Below, in pieces: positions 23,836-34,288 of a stretch of 64,000 bases of DNA. Position 1 is the stretch's first letter, and each line of letters opens with the position of its first letter. Both the position numbers and the translations under genes were made by a program. The notes under the pieces were generated by a model. That model was not told the DNA's origin, did not search any database, and worked only from the letters and a program-made list of their open reading frames with translations. This DNA comes from Methylocella tundrae (lineage in GTDB: Bacteria; Pseudomonadota; Alphaproteobacteria; Rhizobiales; Beijerinckiaceae): the NCBI RefSeq assembly GCF_038024855.1, contig NZ_CP139089.1:3561501-3625500 (forward strand). The letters run 5' to 3'.

Positions 23836-24738
23836 TCACCCGATGACCTTGCCGAGCCGTCCGGCGAGGTCCTGAATATATTGCCAGGCGGTGCGCCCGG
23901 ATCGCGCGCCGCGCGTAATCGCCCATTCGAGCGCCTCCCGCTCAATGGCTTCGCGATCCTTCGCCAGCCCAAAATGCTCCGCGTAACCAAAGACCATCGC
24001 GAGATAATCGGCCTGGGAGCAGGCATGGAAACCGAGCCACAGGCCGAAACGGTCGGAGAGCGACACCTTTTCCTCTACCGCTTCGCCGGGATTGATCGCT
24101 GTGCCACGCTCATTTTCGACCATGTCCCGCGACAGAATGTGCCGCCGGTTGGAGGTCGCATAAAAAAGGACGTTGGGGGGGCGCCCTTCGATGCCGCCTT
24201 CGAGCACCGCTTTCAGCGATTTGTAATTTGTGTCGGCGGCGTCGAACGAAAGATCATCGCAGAACACGACGAAGCGATAGGGCGTCTCACGCACCAGCGC
24301 CATCAGCGCCGGCAGGCTGTCGATGTCCTCGCGGTGGATCTCGATGAGTTTCAATGGCCTGAAGCCATTGGCGGGCGTCAATCGCCCGTTCACGCTGGCG
24401 TGAGCGGCCTTCACCAGCGAGGATTTTCCCATGCCCCGCGCGCCCCATAAAAGAGCGTTATTGGCGGGCAGGCCCTTTGCGAAGCGCTCGGTGTTGTCGG
24501 TCAGAATATCGCGCAGCCGGTCGATGCCGCGCAGCAGCGCCATGTCGACGCGATTGACCTGGCGCACCGGCTGCAGATGCGGCGCGCTCGCCGAAAAGAC
24601 GAACGCGTCGGCGGCGTCCAGATTGATTCGAGCGGGCGGGGCGGGGACGAGTTTTTCCAGCGCCGCCGCGATCCGCTCCAGCGCCTCGGCGGAGCGTGGA
24701 TCGGCGGCAAAGGACATGGGCTTTTCGGTGCTTGTCAT
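23836..24738 (-). CDS. DUF815 AAA-type ATPase
   Basis: 300 residues. A single ATPase domain with Walker A GARGMGKSSLVKA (about 101-113), a Walker-B-like FVVFCDDLSF, and ATSNRRHIL resembling a sensor motif. These are the marks of the DUF815 family of P-loop ATPases, whose role is not established. Convergent with dusA, separated by 14 bases. ATG 24738 is used; ATG 24717 is possible. Confidence 0.85.
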   Translation of the reverse strand: MTSTEKPMSFAADPRSAEALERIAAALEKLVPAPPARINLDAADAFVFSASAPHLQPVRQVNRVDMALLRGIDRLRDILTDNTERFAKGLPANNALLWGARGMGKSSLVKAAHASVNGRLTPANGFRPLKLIEIHREDIDSLPALMALVRETPYRFVVFCDDLSFDAADTNYKSLKAVLEGGIEGRPPNVLFYATSNRRHILSRDMVENERGTAINPGEAVEEKVSLSDRFGLWLGFHACSQADYLAMVFGYAEHFGLAKDREAIEREALEWAITRGARSGRTAWQYIQDLAGRLGKVIG

Positions 24739-25038
24739 TGTGACGGATCATCTTTGAAGTTCATAGCGGATCGACATCATGCGCCGCGCCCGCAAGACGG
24801 AGCAAATGCGCAAGCCTTGCCGCTTTACAGCATGATTGCCCAAGCCTCGCCAGCGCATTCCAGCCTGTCGCGGATTTGTTAGGATCGCCGACTTTGCTCA
24901 AGGCGCGCCGCCACGCCGGAGCGCGCCCTTCTTTATGACGGCCGCAGGCGCCATTGCTTTCATTCCGGCACTCGCTATAGTCCGCCCGCGCTTAAAGGCC
25001 GGATGCCCGGGCGCGCACATTTTTGAGGAGAAGGGAAC
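24739..25038. other. Divergent intergenic region before yajC
   Basis: 300 bases between the divergent DUF815 ATPase and yajC genes. Only the yajC ribosome site (GAGGAGAAGGGAAC) is evident. No RNA gene or repeat recognised. Confidence 0.5.
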
Positions 25039-25377
25039 GTGTTTACACCTGCTTTCGCCCAAGCCGTCGGCGGTGCGGCCGGCGGACCGACGGACCTGAT
25101 CGTGCAGCTTATTCCCTTCGCGCTGATCCTCGTCATCATGTATTTTCTGATCATGCGGCCGCAGCAGAAGCGTGCGCGCGAACACGCTGATCTGATCAAG
25201 AACGTGCGGCGCGGCGACAGCGTCGTGACTTCGGGCGGCCTGATCGGCAAAGTTACCAAAGTCGTCGATGACGCCGAGGTCGAACTCGAAATCGCGCCGA
25301 ATGTACGGGTGCGGGTCGTGCGCTCCCTCATCACCGATGTGCGCTCCAAGGGCGAACCCGTCAAGGAACAAGCCTGA
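25039..25377 (+). CDS. yajC: Sec translocase accessory subunit YajC
   Basis: 112 residues from GTG 25039, which is preceded by GAGGAGAAGGG. One membrane segment (about 20-40: LIVQLIPFALILVIMYFLIMRPQQKR) with the hallmark RPQQKR at its cytoplasmic end, then RRGDSVVTSGGLIGKVTKVVDD. YajC associates with SecDF in the inner membrane. It leads a run yajC-secD-secF-Mth938-like-squalene synthase-like. Confidence 0.95.
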   Translation: MFTPAFAQAVGGAAGGPTDLIVQLIPFALILVIMYFLIMRPQQKRAREHADLIKNVRRGDSVVTSGGLIGKVTKVVDDAEVELEIAPNVRVRVVRSLITDVRSKGEPVKEQA

Positions 25378-25456
25378 CCGCGCCGCGATCATCGCCCTAG
25401 CCCCGCTCTTTTAACGGCGTCCCTGGCGCCCAAACTTTCGGATATTTTTCAACGCC

Positions 25457-27055
25457 ATGCTGCGTTTCGCGACTTGGAAGATCGTCTCCATCCTGGCCAT
25501 GACGGCGTTCGCGATTCTCGTGATCGTGCCGAGCCTGCTTGCCCCGGATACGCGCGCCGCGCTGATTTCGCATTTGCCGAAATGGGTTCCGGCGCGCGCC
25601 ATCGTGCTTGGCCTTGATCTTCAGGGCGGCTCGCATGTCCTCCTCGAGGTTGACAGTTCGTCGGTCGTCAAGACGATGGTCGAAAACCTGCGCGATAGCG
25701 TGCGTCGCGTGCTGCGCGATGAAAAAGTCTCGATTTCGGGCGGCATCGGCGTGCTGCCGCGCGGCGTGCAGGTGCGCATCCCCGATCCGGCCGAGCGCGA
25801 AAAGGTCATGCCGAAACTGCGGCAGTTGACGACCCCCGCCAGCGCCGGGCTGACGACCGGACCCGGCGCGTCCGTGTTCGACATCACAGAAAACAGCGAC
25901 GGCCTTGTTCAGTTCATGGTGACCGACGCCGGCATAAAGGCCAAGGTCCGCCGCGCCGTCGAGCAGTCGATCGAGGTTCTGCGCCGCCGCGTCGATGCGC
26001 TCGGCACCACCGAGCCGAACATCCAGCGCCAGGGCGATGATCGCGTCCTGGTCGAGGTGCCGGGCCTGCAGGACACCAGCAAGCTCAAGGATATTCTCGG
26101 CACGACCGCGAAGCTCGAGTTCCGCCTTGTCGGCGAACCGGGCGCCGATCCGTCCGAGACGGAAATGCTCGACGAGGTCGACAGGCCGGGAAGCAAGCTG
26201 CCCGTCGAAAAGCGCGTGATGGTGCAGGGCGAAGACCTGACCGACGCGCAGCCGGGCTTCGATAGCCGCACGCAGGAGCCGGTGGTCAATTTCCGCTTCA
26301 ACATTCGGGGCGGCCAGCGCTTTGGCGAGGTCACTTCCGAAAACGTCGGCCGGCCCTTCGCCATCGTGCTCGACGGAAAGGTCATTTCCGCGCCGCGCAT
26401 CCTTGGGCCGATTACCGGCGGGTCAGGTCAGATCTCCGGCCATTTCACCGTCGAATCGGCGAATAATCTGGCGATTTTGTTGCGCGCCGGCGCGCTTCCG
26501 GCCAAGCTCACGATCGTCGAGGAGCGCACCGTCGGACCGGGGCTGGGGCAGGATTCAATCGACGCCGGCAAGCGCGCCGCCTATGTCGGCGCCGGCCTCG
26601 TCGCGTTCTATATGCTGATTACCTACGGCGTCTTCGGCGTTTTCGCCAATATCGCGCTGCTCGTCCATATCGCGTTTATTTTCGCCGGCCTCGTCCTTTT
26701 GGGCGCGACGCTGACGCTGCCGGGCATAGCGGGCATTGTGCTGACCATCGGCATGGCGGTCGATTCCAACGTGCTGATCTACGAGCGTATTCGTGAGGAG
26801 GCTCATATGGGGCGTTCGATCGTCTCGGCGCTCGACGCCGGCTTCAACCGCGCCTTCGCCACCATCGTTGATTCCAACGTCACCATGTTCGTCGCCGCCG
26901 CGATCCTCTATTTTCTGGGATCGGGGCCCGTGCGCGGCTTTGCCGTATCGCTGGCGCTCGGCATTTTGACGACTATCGTGACAGCGGTGACGATGACGCG
27001 CATGATGATTACCTTGTGGTATCGCTACAAACGGCCGGTGCGCCTGCCCATCTAG
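25457..27055 (+). CDS. secD: Protein translocase subunit SecD
   Basis: 532 residues. N-terminal membrane segment, then GLDLQGGSHVLLEV (about 52-65), a large periplasmic domain, and C-terminal membrane segments with PGIAGIVLTIGMAVDSNVLIYERIREE and FNRAFATIVDSNVTMFVAA, the conserved SecD motifs. With SecF it uses the proton-motive force to complete export through SecYEG. 79 bases after yajC. Confidence 0.97.
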   Translation: MLRFATWKIVSILAMTAFAILVIVPSLLAPDTRAALISHLPKWVPARAIVLGLDLQGGSHVLLEVDSSSVVKTMVENLRDSVRRVLRDEKVSISGGIGVLPRGVQVRIPDPAEREKVMPKLRQLTTPASAGLTTGPGASVFDITENSDGLVQFMVTDAGIKAKVRRAVEQSIEVLRRRVDALGTTEPNIQRQGDDRVLVEVPGLQDTSKLKDILGTTAKLEFRLVGEPGADPSETEMLDEVDRPGSKLPVEKRVMVQGEDLTDAQPGFDSRTQEPVVNFRFNIRGGQRFGEVTSENVGRPFAIVLDGKVISAPRILGPITGGSGQISGHFTVESANNLAILLRAGALPAKLTIVEERTVGPGLGQDSIDAGKRAAYVGAGLVAFYMLITYGVFGVFANIALLVHIAFIFAGLVLLGATLTLPGIAGIVLTIGMAVDSNVLIYERIREEAHMGRSIVSALDAGFNRAFATIVDSNVTMFVAAAILYFLGSGPVRGFAVSLALGILTTIVTAVTMTRMMITLWYRYKRPVRLPI

Positions 27056-27183
27056 CGCCTCGGCCCGAGAAGCCGGGGCTTCGGCCAGGCCCATGCTGGA
27101 CGGACGAATAGATAAAGCCGCTAAACCATGATTCGAATGATCGCCCGGTCAATCCCGGACAGCAAGGCATAAGGCATTTTGGC

Positions 27184-28149
27184 ATGAAACTTCTGCGCCT
27201 TGCGCCAGAGAACACAAAATTCCCCTTCATGCGCTTCCGGCGCGTGAGCTATCCCTTCTCGGCCGTGCTCTCGATCATTTCCGTCGTGCTGTTCCTCACG
27301 CTCGGCATGAATTTCGGCATTGATTTTTCGGGCGGCACGCTGATCGAGCTGCGCGCCAAAACCGGCGTCGCCGACATCGCCCATCTCCGCGCGGTCGCCG
27401 AAAAGATGAATGTCGGCGACATCGAGGTGCAGGGATTCGGCTCGCCGTCGGACGTCACCTTGCGCTTCGGCGTGCAGCACGATGAGAAGGGCGACGCCGC
27501 GGCGCAGGAGTCGGCGATCGCGCGCATCAGGGCCGCGATTGGCGATGATTATGATTTCCGGCGCGTCGAGGTCGTCGGCCCGCGCGTTTCAGGCGAACTC
27601 GTGCAGTCCGGCACGCTTGGCGTCGTGCTCTCGATCATCGCCGTGCTCTGTTACCTCTGGTTCCGTTTCGAGTGGCAGTTCGCGGTCGGAGCGATCATCG
27701 CCACCATGCACGATCTTCTCCTGACGGTCGGCTTTTTCTCGCTGACCCGGCTCGAGTTCAATACGACCTCGATCGCCGCGATCTTGACCATCGTCGGTTA
27801 TTCTTTGAACGAAACCGTCGTCGTGCTCGACCGCATTCGCGAAATGATGCGCAAATATCGCAAGATGCCGACCGACGAACTGATCGACGTCTCGGTCAAT
27901 GCGGTGCTGCCAAGAACGATCATGACGGCGACGACGGTGTTCCTCGCGCTGTTCTCGCTCGTGGTTTTCGGCGGGCAGGTGATCCGCTCCTTCTCGATCG
28001 CGATGATCTGGGGCATTTTTGTCGCCACCTATTCGTCTGTCTTCATCTGCTCGCCGATGCTGATTTACCTTGGCCTGCGCAGTGAGACAGTCGGCGCCGA
28101 GCCGACGCCGGGCGGCAAGCTCGCAGGGACCTCGGCCGCAAAATCCTGA
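27184..28149 (+). CDS. secF: Protein translocase subunit SecF
   Basis: 321 residues with GIDFSGGTLIELR (about 43-55), the characteristic SecF first-loop motif, and ILTIVGYSLNETVVVLDRIREMM in the membrane domain (about 198-220). It partners SecD as a separate protein, not a SecDF fusion. 128 bases after secD. Confidence 0.97.
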   Translation: MKLLRLAPENTKFPFMRFRRVSYPFSAVLSIISVVLFLTLGMNFGIDFSGGTLIELRAKTGVADIAHLRAVAEKMNVGDIEVQGFGSPSDVTLRFGVQHDEKGDAAAQESAIARIRAAIGDDYDFRRVEVVGPRVSGELVQSGTLGVVLSIIAVLCYLWFRFEWQFAVGAIIATMHDLLLTVGFFSLTRLEFNTTSIAAILTIVGYSLNETVVVLDRIREMMRKYRKMPTDELIDVSVNAVLPRTIMTATTVFLALFSLVVFGGQVIRSFSIAMIWGIFVATYSSVFICSPMLIYLGLRSETVGAEPTPGGKLAGTSAAKS

Positions 28150-28172
28150 ACGCGCTCTCTTGGGAGCCAAGC

Positions 28173-28559
28173 ATGAGCGAAGCGAAATACGCCGGGTTTC
28201 TTCCCGGCGCGCATGTGATCGAGGGTTACGGCGCCGGCGGCTTTCGCTTCGGCGGCATGTCCCATCGCGGCGCGATCCTCGCCCTGCCGTCCGGCATTTA
28301 CGCCTGGAGCGCGATTGACCCATCAGGCATTACGATCGAGGCGCTCGGCCCCGTCTTCGATGAAAAGCCGGGTCTGATCGAGCATCTTCTGATCGGCACG
28401 GGGCGGGAGATGGTTCCGATCAGCGCCGCTCTGCGTCAGCGTCTTCGCGCGGCGGGCATCAGGGCCGAGCCCATGCAGACCGGCGCCGCCGCGCGCACCT
28501 ATTCCATTTTGCTCGGTGAAAAACGGCGGGTCGCGGCCGCGCTTCTGGCTGCGCCCTGA
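28173..28559 (+). CDS. Mth938-like (NDUFAF3-type) protein
   Basis: 128 residues of the Mth938-like/DUF498 fold: VIEGYGAGGFRFGGMSHRGAILALPSGIYAW, LLIGTGREMVPISAALRQRLRAAGI, MQTGAAARTYSILLGEKRRVAAALL. The human relative NDUFAF3 is an assembly factor of respiratory complex I. It follows secF by 23 bases (GGGAG ribosome site). Its stop TGA overlaps the ATG of the next gene by one base, indicating coupled translation. Confidence 0.88.
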   Translation: MSEAKYAGFLPGAHVIEGYGAGGFRFGGMSHRGAILALPSGIYAWSAIDPSGITIEALGPVFDEKPGLIEHLLIGTGREMVPISAALRQRLRAAGIRAEPMQTGAAARTYSILLGEKRRVAAALLAAP

Positions 28560-29428
28560 TGAATGGCCCGGCCAAAAATATGAGCGCCGACCCGAACTAT
28601 GCCTATTGCGACGCGATCGTGCGGCAGGGCGACCCGGACAGATGGCTCGCGAGCCTCTTTATTCCTGAGGCGAAGCGCCGCCATGTCCATGCGCTCTATG
28701 CCTTCAACCTCGAAGTTTCCCGCATACGCGAAATCGTGTCTGAGCCGCTGCTTGGCGAAATCCGCCTGCAATGGTGGCGCGACGCGCTCGAAAAGCCGGA
28801 CTCGGGCGACGTCAGGTCCAGCCCGGTCGCCGCGGCGCTCCTCGACACGATGGAGCGCTTCGGTCTGCCGGCGGGCGCCTTGCTCGAACTGATCCACGCG
28901 CGGGAGTTCGATCTTTATGACGACGGCATGGAAAGCGTCGAGGCGCTGACCGCCTATGTCAAAGCGACCTCCTCCACGCTCTTTCGCATGATTCCGATGA
29001 TCCTCGATGGGGAGCAGCCTGCGAGCGGGCTTGGAGTGTCGCAATATGGCGGAATTGCTTACGCCTTGACCGGATTGTTGCGGGCTTTTCCCTGGCTTAG
29101 CGCGCGGGGCCAGATGTTCATCCCGCTCGATATCCTCGAAAAGCATGGGCTCGACCGCGCCGACGTCGCCGCCGGGCAGACGACGCCTGCGATTCTCGGC
29201 GCGCTCTCTGATCTGCGTGGCCTCGCGCGCGACAATCTCGACGTTTTCCTGACGCGGATCGAGTGCCTGCCGGATGTCTGCCGCGCCGGATTTTTGCCGA
29301 TCAGCCTCTGCGAAGCCTATTTGCGCCAGATGGAAAAGCCCGGCTACGAGCCGTTCCAGACGGTGGTGCAACTGCCGCAATGGCGCCGCCAATGGATTCT
29401 TTGGCGCGCCGCCAGGCAGTGGGCATAG
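28559..29428 (+). CDS. Squalene/phytoene synthase-like protein (NDUFAF6-type)
   Basis: 289 residues. The trans-prenyltransferase helical fold is clear ([45 protein letters not shown]). The first Asp-rich metal site of true squalene or phytoene synthases is not conserved: the corresponding helix reads [15 protein letters not shown]. The protein is therefore more like NDUFAF6, a complex I assembly factor of mitochondria, than a terpene enzyme. Its ATG overlaps the stop of the Mth938-like gene. Confidence 0.85.
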   Translation: MNGPAKNMSADPNYAYCDAIVRQGDPDRWLASLFIPEAKRRHVHALYAFNLEVSRIREIVSEPLLGEIRLQWWRDALEKPDSGDVRSSPVAAALLDTMERFGLPAGALLELIHAREFDLYDDGMESVEALTAYVKATSSTLFRMIPMILDGEQPASGLGVSQYGGIAYALTGLLRAFPWLSARGQMFIPLDILEKHGLDRADVAAGQTTPAILGALSDLRGLARDNLDVFLTRIECLPDVCRAGFLPISLCEAYLRQMEKPGYEPFQTVVQLPQWRRQWILWRAARQWA

Positions 29429-29633
29429 GCGGCGCTGCGGAAATCCTTTATCCGCCGCCGTTTCATTGCTAGAACGCCTCCATGTCCAAGATCGGCCTGC
29501 GCCTCACGTCCCGAATTATGCGCCCGGCCCGCGCGTAAAAAGTTTTCGCGCGGGGCCGGGGATTTTTCGCCCATTCCGGCGGCAAAGCCGCGCCGCGCCC
29601 CAAAAGGGGCGCGATCAACATTGCAGAATCAAA

Positions 29634-32600
29634 ATGACTGAGACGGACCGGGCGCAAGGCGCGCCCCATGAGCGTGACGCCGAGGCCGGACAAAAGCCGG
29701 CGGACTATTCAAAAAGCCTTTATCTGCCGCAGACGGATTTTCCGATGCGGGCCGGATTGCCGAAGAAGGAGCCGGAGCTGCTCGCCTATTGGCGCGAGAT
29801 CGGGCTTTACGAGCGCATGCGCCAGGCGGCGAAGGGGCGCGAAAAATTCGTCCTGCACGATGGGCCGCCCTACGCCAATGGCAACATCCATATCGGCCAT
29901 GCGCTGAACAAGATCCTGAAAGACCTCGTCGCGCGCTCGCAGCAGATGCTCGGCAAGGACGCCAATTATGTGCCGGGCTGGGACTGCCACGGGCTGCCGA
30001 TCGAATGGAAGATCGAGGAGCAATATCGCGCCAAGGGGCGCAACAAGGACGAGGTTCCGATCAATGAGTTCCGGCGCGAATGCCGCGTCTTCGCCGAGCA
30101 TTGGGTCGGCGTCCAGCGCGAGGAGTTCAAGCGCTTGGGGGTCAATGGCGATTGGGACCATCCCTATCTCACCATGACCTATCCGGCGGAGGCGACGATC
30201 GCCCGCGAGATCATGAAGTTCGCCGAAAACGGGCTGCTCTATCGCGGCTCGAAGCCGGTGATGTGGAGCGTCGTCGAAAAGACCGCTCTGGCCGAGGCCG
30301 AGGTGGAATACGAGGATCACGTCAGCGACACGGTTTTCGTGGCGTTTCCGGTCGCAAGCGCCGATGAGACCAAGCGGCTCGCATTGTGGCAGTCGGAGAT
30401 GGCGATAAGAGCCGGCGTTCCTATCCCGATGGATTCTGTCTTTGCTCGCGTCGAGAGTTTGGTTGCCCATGGCGCGAAGATTGTCATCTGGACGACCACG
30501 CCTTGGACGATCCCGGCCAATCGCGCGATCAGCTTTTCATCGAAGATTGCCTACGGCCTTTATCGCGTGAGGGCGACGCCTGAAGGCAATTGGGCGAAGC
30601 CTGGTGATCTTTACATCCTCGCGGATGCGCTTGCCGACAGCGCTTTCGCTGCGGCGAAAGTCGAAGCTTTTGAACGTGTTCGCGATGTTTCTCCTTACGA
30701 GCTCTGGGTGATCGAGGCGCGCCATCCTCTTGCCGCGACCGTGCCCGGCTATGACTTCAAGGTGCCGCTGTTCGATGGCGACCACGTCACCGCCGATACC
30801 GGCACGGGCTTCGTCCATACCGCGCCGGGTCACGGCCGCGACGATTTTGACGTCTGGATGGCCCACTCTCGCGAATTGCAGGCGCGCGGCATTGAGACCC
30901 GCATCCCCTATACCGTCGACGCCGACGGCTTTTTCACCAAGGATGCGCCGGGCTTCACGGGCCGCCGCGTCCTCGACGACAAAGGCAACAAGAGCGACGC
31001 CAATGACGCGGTCATCAAGGCGCTGATCGAGGCCGGCAATCTTGTCGCTCGCGGAAAACTGAAGCACCAGTATCCGCATTCGTGGCGCTCGAAAAAGCCG
31101 CTCATTTTCCGCAACACGCCGCAATGGTTCATCGCGCTCGATAAAGATTTCGAGCCGACAGATGCGCGCACGCTCGAGGGCTCCGAGAAAACCTTGCGGA
31201 CCATCGCCCTGCGCGAGATCGCCGTCACCAAATGGCACCCGGCGTCGGGCGAAAACCGCATCACCGGCATGATCGCCAACCGGCCGGACTGGGTTGTCTC
31301 GCGCCAGCGCGCCTGGGGCGTGCCGATCGCCATCTTCGTCCATAAGCAAGGCTCCGAAAAGGGCGAGCCGCTCCGCGATCCTGAGGTCAACAAGCGGATC
31401 GCCGACGCCTTCGAGGCCGAGGGCGCCGATGCGTGGTTCGCGGAAGGGGCCGCCGCGCGCTTTCTCGGCAACGGCTACGCTCCCGAACAGTACGAGAAAA
31501 TCGACGACGTTCTCGACGTCTGGTTCGATTCCGGCTCGACGCACGCCTTCACGCTCGATGATCCGGTCCATTTTCCCGGCCTCGCCAATATCCGCCGCAA
31601 GCGCGACGGCGGCGGCGACGAGATCATGTATCTTGAAGGCTCGGACCAGCATCGCGGCTGGTTCCACTCTTCGCTTCTTGAATCCTGCGGCACGCGCGGC
31701 AGGGCGCCTTTCGACCTCGTTCTGACGCATGGCTTCGTGCTGGACGAGAAGGGCCAGAAAATGTCGAAGTCGGTCGGCAACGTCACCGCGCCGCAGACCA
31801 TCATCAAGGAGGCGGGCGCCGATATTCTGCGCCTGTGGGTCGCGGCCTCCGACTATTCCGACGATCTGCGCATCGGGCCGGAGATCCTCAAAACCTTCGT
31901 CGAGACCTATCGCAAGCTGCGCAACACGATCCGCTGGATGCTGGGTTCTCTCGCGCATTACGAGCCGGCGCGCGCGGTGGCGCATAAGGATATGGGCGAA
32001 CTCGAGCGTTTGATGCTGCATCGGCTGGCGGAGCTTGATGAGGACATCCGCGACGCCTATCAGCGCTTCGATCTGAAGCGCGTCGTCGCGCGGCTTTCCT
32101 CTTTCCTCAACACCGATCTTTCGGCGTTTTACTTCGACATTCGCAAGGATGCGCTTTATTGCGAGCCGCCATCGAGCCAGAAGCGTCTCGCGGCGCTTTC
32201 CGCGATCGAACAAATCTTTCGCGCCGTCACGCTGTGGCTTGCGCCGATTCTCGTCTTTACCTCGGAGGAGGCGTGGCGCTCGCGTTACCCGGACAAAGCC
32301 TCGGTGCATCTCGAAACCCTTCCTGATGTTCCGGCTGACTGGCGCGATGACGCTTTGGCCGCCAAATGGGAGAACATCCGCCGCATCCGCGCGGTCGTTA
32401 CCGGCGCGCTCGAGATCGAGCGGGCGCAAAAGCGCATCGGCTCCTCGCTCGAAGCCGCGCCACGGGTGTTTATTAAGGATGACGGCCTGCGGGCGGCGCT
32501 GGACGGCGTCGACTTTGCCGAAATCTGCATCACCTCCGACATCGCAATCGAGGCGGGCGAGGGACCGGCTGACGCGTTCCGTCTTGACGAGGTTCCGGGC

Positions 32601-32753
32601 GTCGCCGTTGTTCCGCATCGCGCCGAGGGCAGAAAATGCGCGCGGTCGTGGCGGATTTCGACGCTGGTCGGGTCCGATCCCGACTATCCCGACGTCACGC
32701 CGCGCGACGCCGGGGCCTTGCGCGAATTGACGGCGGCGGGACGTTGGCCGTGA
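29634..32753 (+). CDS. ileS: Isoleucyl-tRNA synthetase
   Basis: 1039 residues. Class I synthetase: the HIGH motif is in [14 protein letters not shown] (about 85-88) and KMSKS in [11 protein letters not shown] (about 709-713). [17 protein letters not shown] and the editing domain with [13 protein letters not shown] and [16 protein letters not shown] are present. ATG 29634 is chosen although the frame is open for another 360 bases upstream; the upstream part overlaps the preceding gene and is unrelated. The last four bases overlap the lspA start (GTGA). Confidence 0.96.
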   Translation: MTETDRAQGAPHERDAEAGQKPADYSKSLYLPQTDFPMRAGLPKKEPELLAYWREIGLYERMRQAAKGREKFVLHDGPPYANGNIHIGHALNKILKDLVARSQQMLGKDANYVPGWDCHGLPIEWKIEEQYRAKGRNKDEVPINEFRRECRVFAEHWVGVQREEFKRLGVNGDWDHPYLTMTYPAEATIAREIMKFAENGLLYRGSKPVMWSVVEKTALAEAEVEYEDHVSDTVFVAFPVASADETKRLALWQSEMAIRAGVPIPMDSVFARVESLVAHGAKIVIWTTTPWTIPANRAISFSSKIAYGLYRVRATPEGNWAKPGDLYILADALADSAFAAAKVEAFERVRDVSPYELWVIEARHPLAATVPGYDFKVPLFDGDHVTADTGTGFVHTAPGHGRDDFDVWMAHSRELQARGIETRIPYTVDADGFFTKDAPGFTGRRVLDDKGNKSDANDAVIKALIEAGNLVARGKLKHQYPHSWRSKKPLIFRNTPQWFIALDKDFEPTDARTLEGSEKTLRTIALREIAVTKWHPASGENRITGMIANRPDWVVSRQRAWGVPIAIFVHKQGSEKGEPLRDPEVNKRIADAFEAEGADAWFAEGAAARFLGNGYAPEQYEKIDDVLDVWFDSGSTHAFTLDDPVHFPGLANIRRKRDGGGDEIMYLEGSDQHRGWFHSSLLESCGTRGRAPFDLVLTHGFVLDEKGQKMSKSVGNVTAPQTIIKEAGADILRLWVAASDYSDDLRIGPEILKTFVETYRKLRNTIRWMLGSLAHYEPARAVAHKDMGELERLMLHRLAELDEDIRDAYQRFDLKRVVARLSSFLNTDLSAFYFDIRKDALYCEPPSSQKRLAALSAIEQIFRAVTLWLAPILVFTSEEAWRSRYPDKASVHLETLPDVPADWRDDALAAKWENIRRIRAVVTGALEIERAQKRIGSSLEAAPRVFIKDDGLRAALDGVDFAEICITSDIAIEAGEGPADAFRLDEVPGVAVVPHRAEGRKCARSWRISTLVGSDPDYPDVTPRDAGALRELTAAGRWP

Positions 32754-33244
32754 CGCCCCGCGCGATTGGCCTCATTGTCGCCGTGCTGACGCTGGCTCTG
32801 GATCAGGCCAACAAGCTATGGCTGATTTTCGTGTTTGGCATCGAGAGGCGCCAGCCGGTCGCGCTGGCGCCCTTCCTTGATGTCGTCTACGCGAAGAATC
32901 CGGGCATTTCCTATTCGCTGTTCAGCGCCCGGACCGATCTCCAGCGTTATACCTTGCTTGCCGTCACATTGGCGGCGACGGCGTTTCTTCTCGTCTGGCT
33001 CTGGCGCTCAAAAACAATGCTTATCGCCTGCGCGCTCGGCCTCATCGTCGGCGGCGCGCTCGGCAACGCCTATGACCGCATAGCCTATGGTTTCGTCGCG
33101 GATTTCTATCATTTCCACGTCGGATCCTTCTCCTGGTATGTCTTCAACCTCGCGGACGCGGCGATTGTCGTCGGCGTCGGACTTTTGATCTGCGAGTCCC
33201 TGTTCGGCGCGAAGCCGGCGGGGGAGGGCGCCTCTGTTGGATAA
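32750..33244 (+). CDS. lspA: Lipoprotein signal peptidase (signal peptidase II)
   Basis: 164 residues from GTG 32750, overlapping the ileS stop by four bases. Four membrane segments. The catalytic aspartates are in [14 protein letters not shown] (Asp118) and FNLADAAI (Asp136), and the conserved DQANKLW motif lies near the N terminus. Cleaves prolipoproteins before the lipid-modified Cys. The ileS-lspA pairing is the usual order. Confidence 0.95.
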   Translation: MTPRAIGLIVAVLTLALDQANKLWLIFVFGIERRQPVALAPFLDVVYAKNPGISYSLFSARTDLQRYTLLAVTLAATAFLLVWLWRSKTMLIACALGLIVGGALGNAYDRIAYGFVADFYHFHVGSFSWYVFNLADAAIVVGVGLLICESLFGAKPAGEGASVG

Positions 33245-33386
33245 TGACATTTTAACTGTTTTCTGCCCCTAAATTGCCCCGATGGCGCCCGATGTTGCGG
33301 GATCGAACGCCGCCGCGCGGCGCGAGGCGGGTCTATGCCGCCCAGGCCTTTTTTTGCCAAGTCGATTTTGAAAAAGACGCTCGAGG

Positions 33387-34064
33387 ATGAACGCTATGGT
33401 CTCTGACAGAGTTAAGACGCGCCCGAGCGCGGCGGCGCCCTCTCTCCAGCTCATTGCCGCCATTTTCGCCCTCGCGGCGTCGATTGGCGCATCGCCGGCG
33501 TGGGCGCAGGCTCCGGAGCAGGGCGGCAATCCGGTTAACTCGGTGCTCGGCTTCTTCGGCATGCAGCCCGACAAAAGTAAGGAAGAGATCGATTATCGCG
33601 CCCGGGCGCCGCTGGTCGTCCCGCCCCGCTTCGATCTCCCAAAGCCGAAAGAAGTCGCCCACGGCGCCGACTGGCCGAACGATCCGGACATTTCCGAGCG
33701 GCGCCACGCCGCCGCGGCCGCGCAGCGGCCTGCGCCGCAAGCGCGCGGTGAAACCGCGTCTCAGGAAGAAGGCGGCCGCGCCGAAGCGCCGGGCGCAGGA
33801 GGGACGCCCGACGATTGTCAGCCGGGCGCGCTCTGCATCAATGCGCCGTGGAAAATTCTGCAAAACATGGTCGGCGGAGTGACCGGCGCAAAGCCCGAGA
33901 CGGACACAGTGGCCACGGGAGAGGAACCGCCGCGTAATTACCTGACCGAGCCGCCGTCCGGATATCGCAAGCCATTGGAGGACGCCACTGCGACGGCGGA
34001 GCCAGCGAAAGAGACGCCCGACCCGGCCAATACGAAGGCCTATGTCGGCCCGCAGCCGCATTAA
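33387..34064 (+). CDS. Conserved periplasmic protein of unknown function
   Basis: 225 residues. A signal peptide of about 40 residues ends at AWA-QAPEQ. A conserved-looking block NSVLGFFGMQ...IDYRARAPLVVPPRFDLPKP...WPNDPD (about 50-110) is followed by an Ala/Glu/Pro-rich disordered region and a short CxxxxxCI segment. No enzyme motif. It lies between lspA and the M16 peptidase pair in the same direction, so co-expression is possible. Confidence 0.68.
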   Translation: MNAMVSDRVKTRPSAAAPSLQLIAAIFALAASIGASPAWAQAPEQGGNPVNSVLGFFGMQPDKSKEEIDYRARAPLVVPPRFDLPKPKEVAHGADWPNDPDISERRHAAAAAQRPAPQARGETASQEEGGRAEAPGAGGTPDDCQPGALCINAPWKILQNMVGGVTGAKPETDTVATGEEPPRNYLTEPPSGYRKPLEDATATAEPAKETPDPANTKAYVGPQPH

Positions 34065-34288
34065 GACTTCCGTCGAGAATTGATCGGCCCGAGGCGCGGT
34101 TGCCGCCGATCGGGCGCGGCTTTGGCCGCGGCGCGGGACAAACTCGGCGCCGCAGCCGCCGCCCCGATGGCGGCTTTGACCTTGCTAAAGCCCGTAACGC
34201 TTTCTAAGTTCTGTTTAATAGAGGCGACGCGCGCCCGGCGCACGCTTCCCGCCCTCAGCATGCTTTGCCGCGGGATCTGCAGAAAGCG

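Noticed and set aside
28559..29428. Reading the squalene-synthase-like gene as a hopanoid or carotenoid gene
   Set aside because: The first Asp-rich motif is absent and there are no other hpn or crt genes nearby.
30537..32618. 693-residue open frame on the minus strand
   Set aside because: Antisense shadow of ileS, with no domain and no ribosome site.
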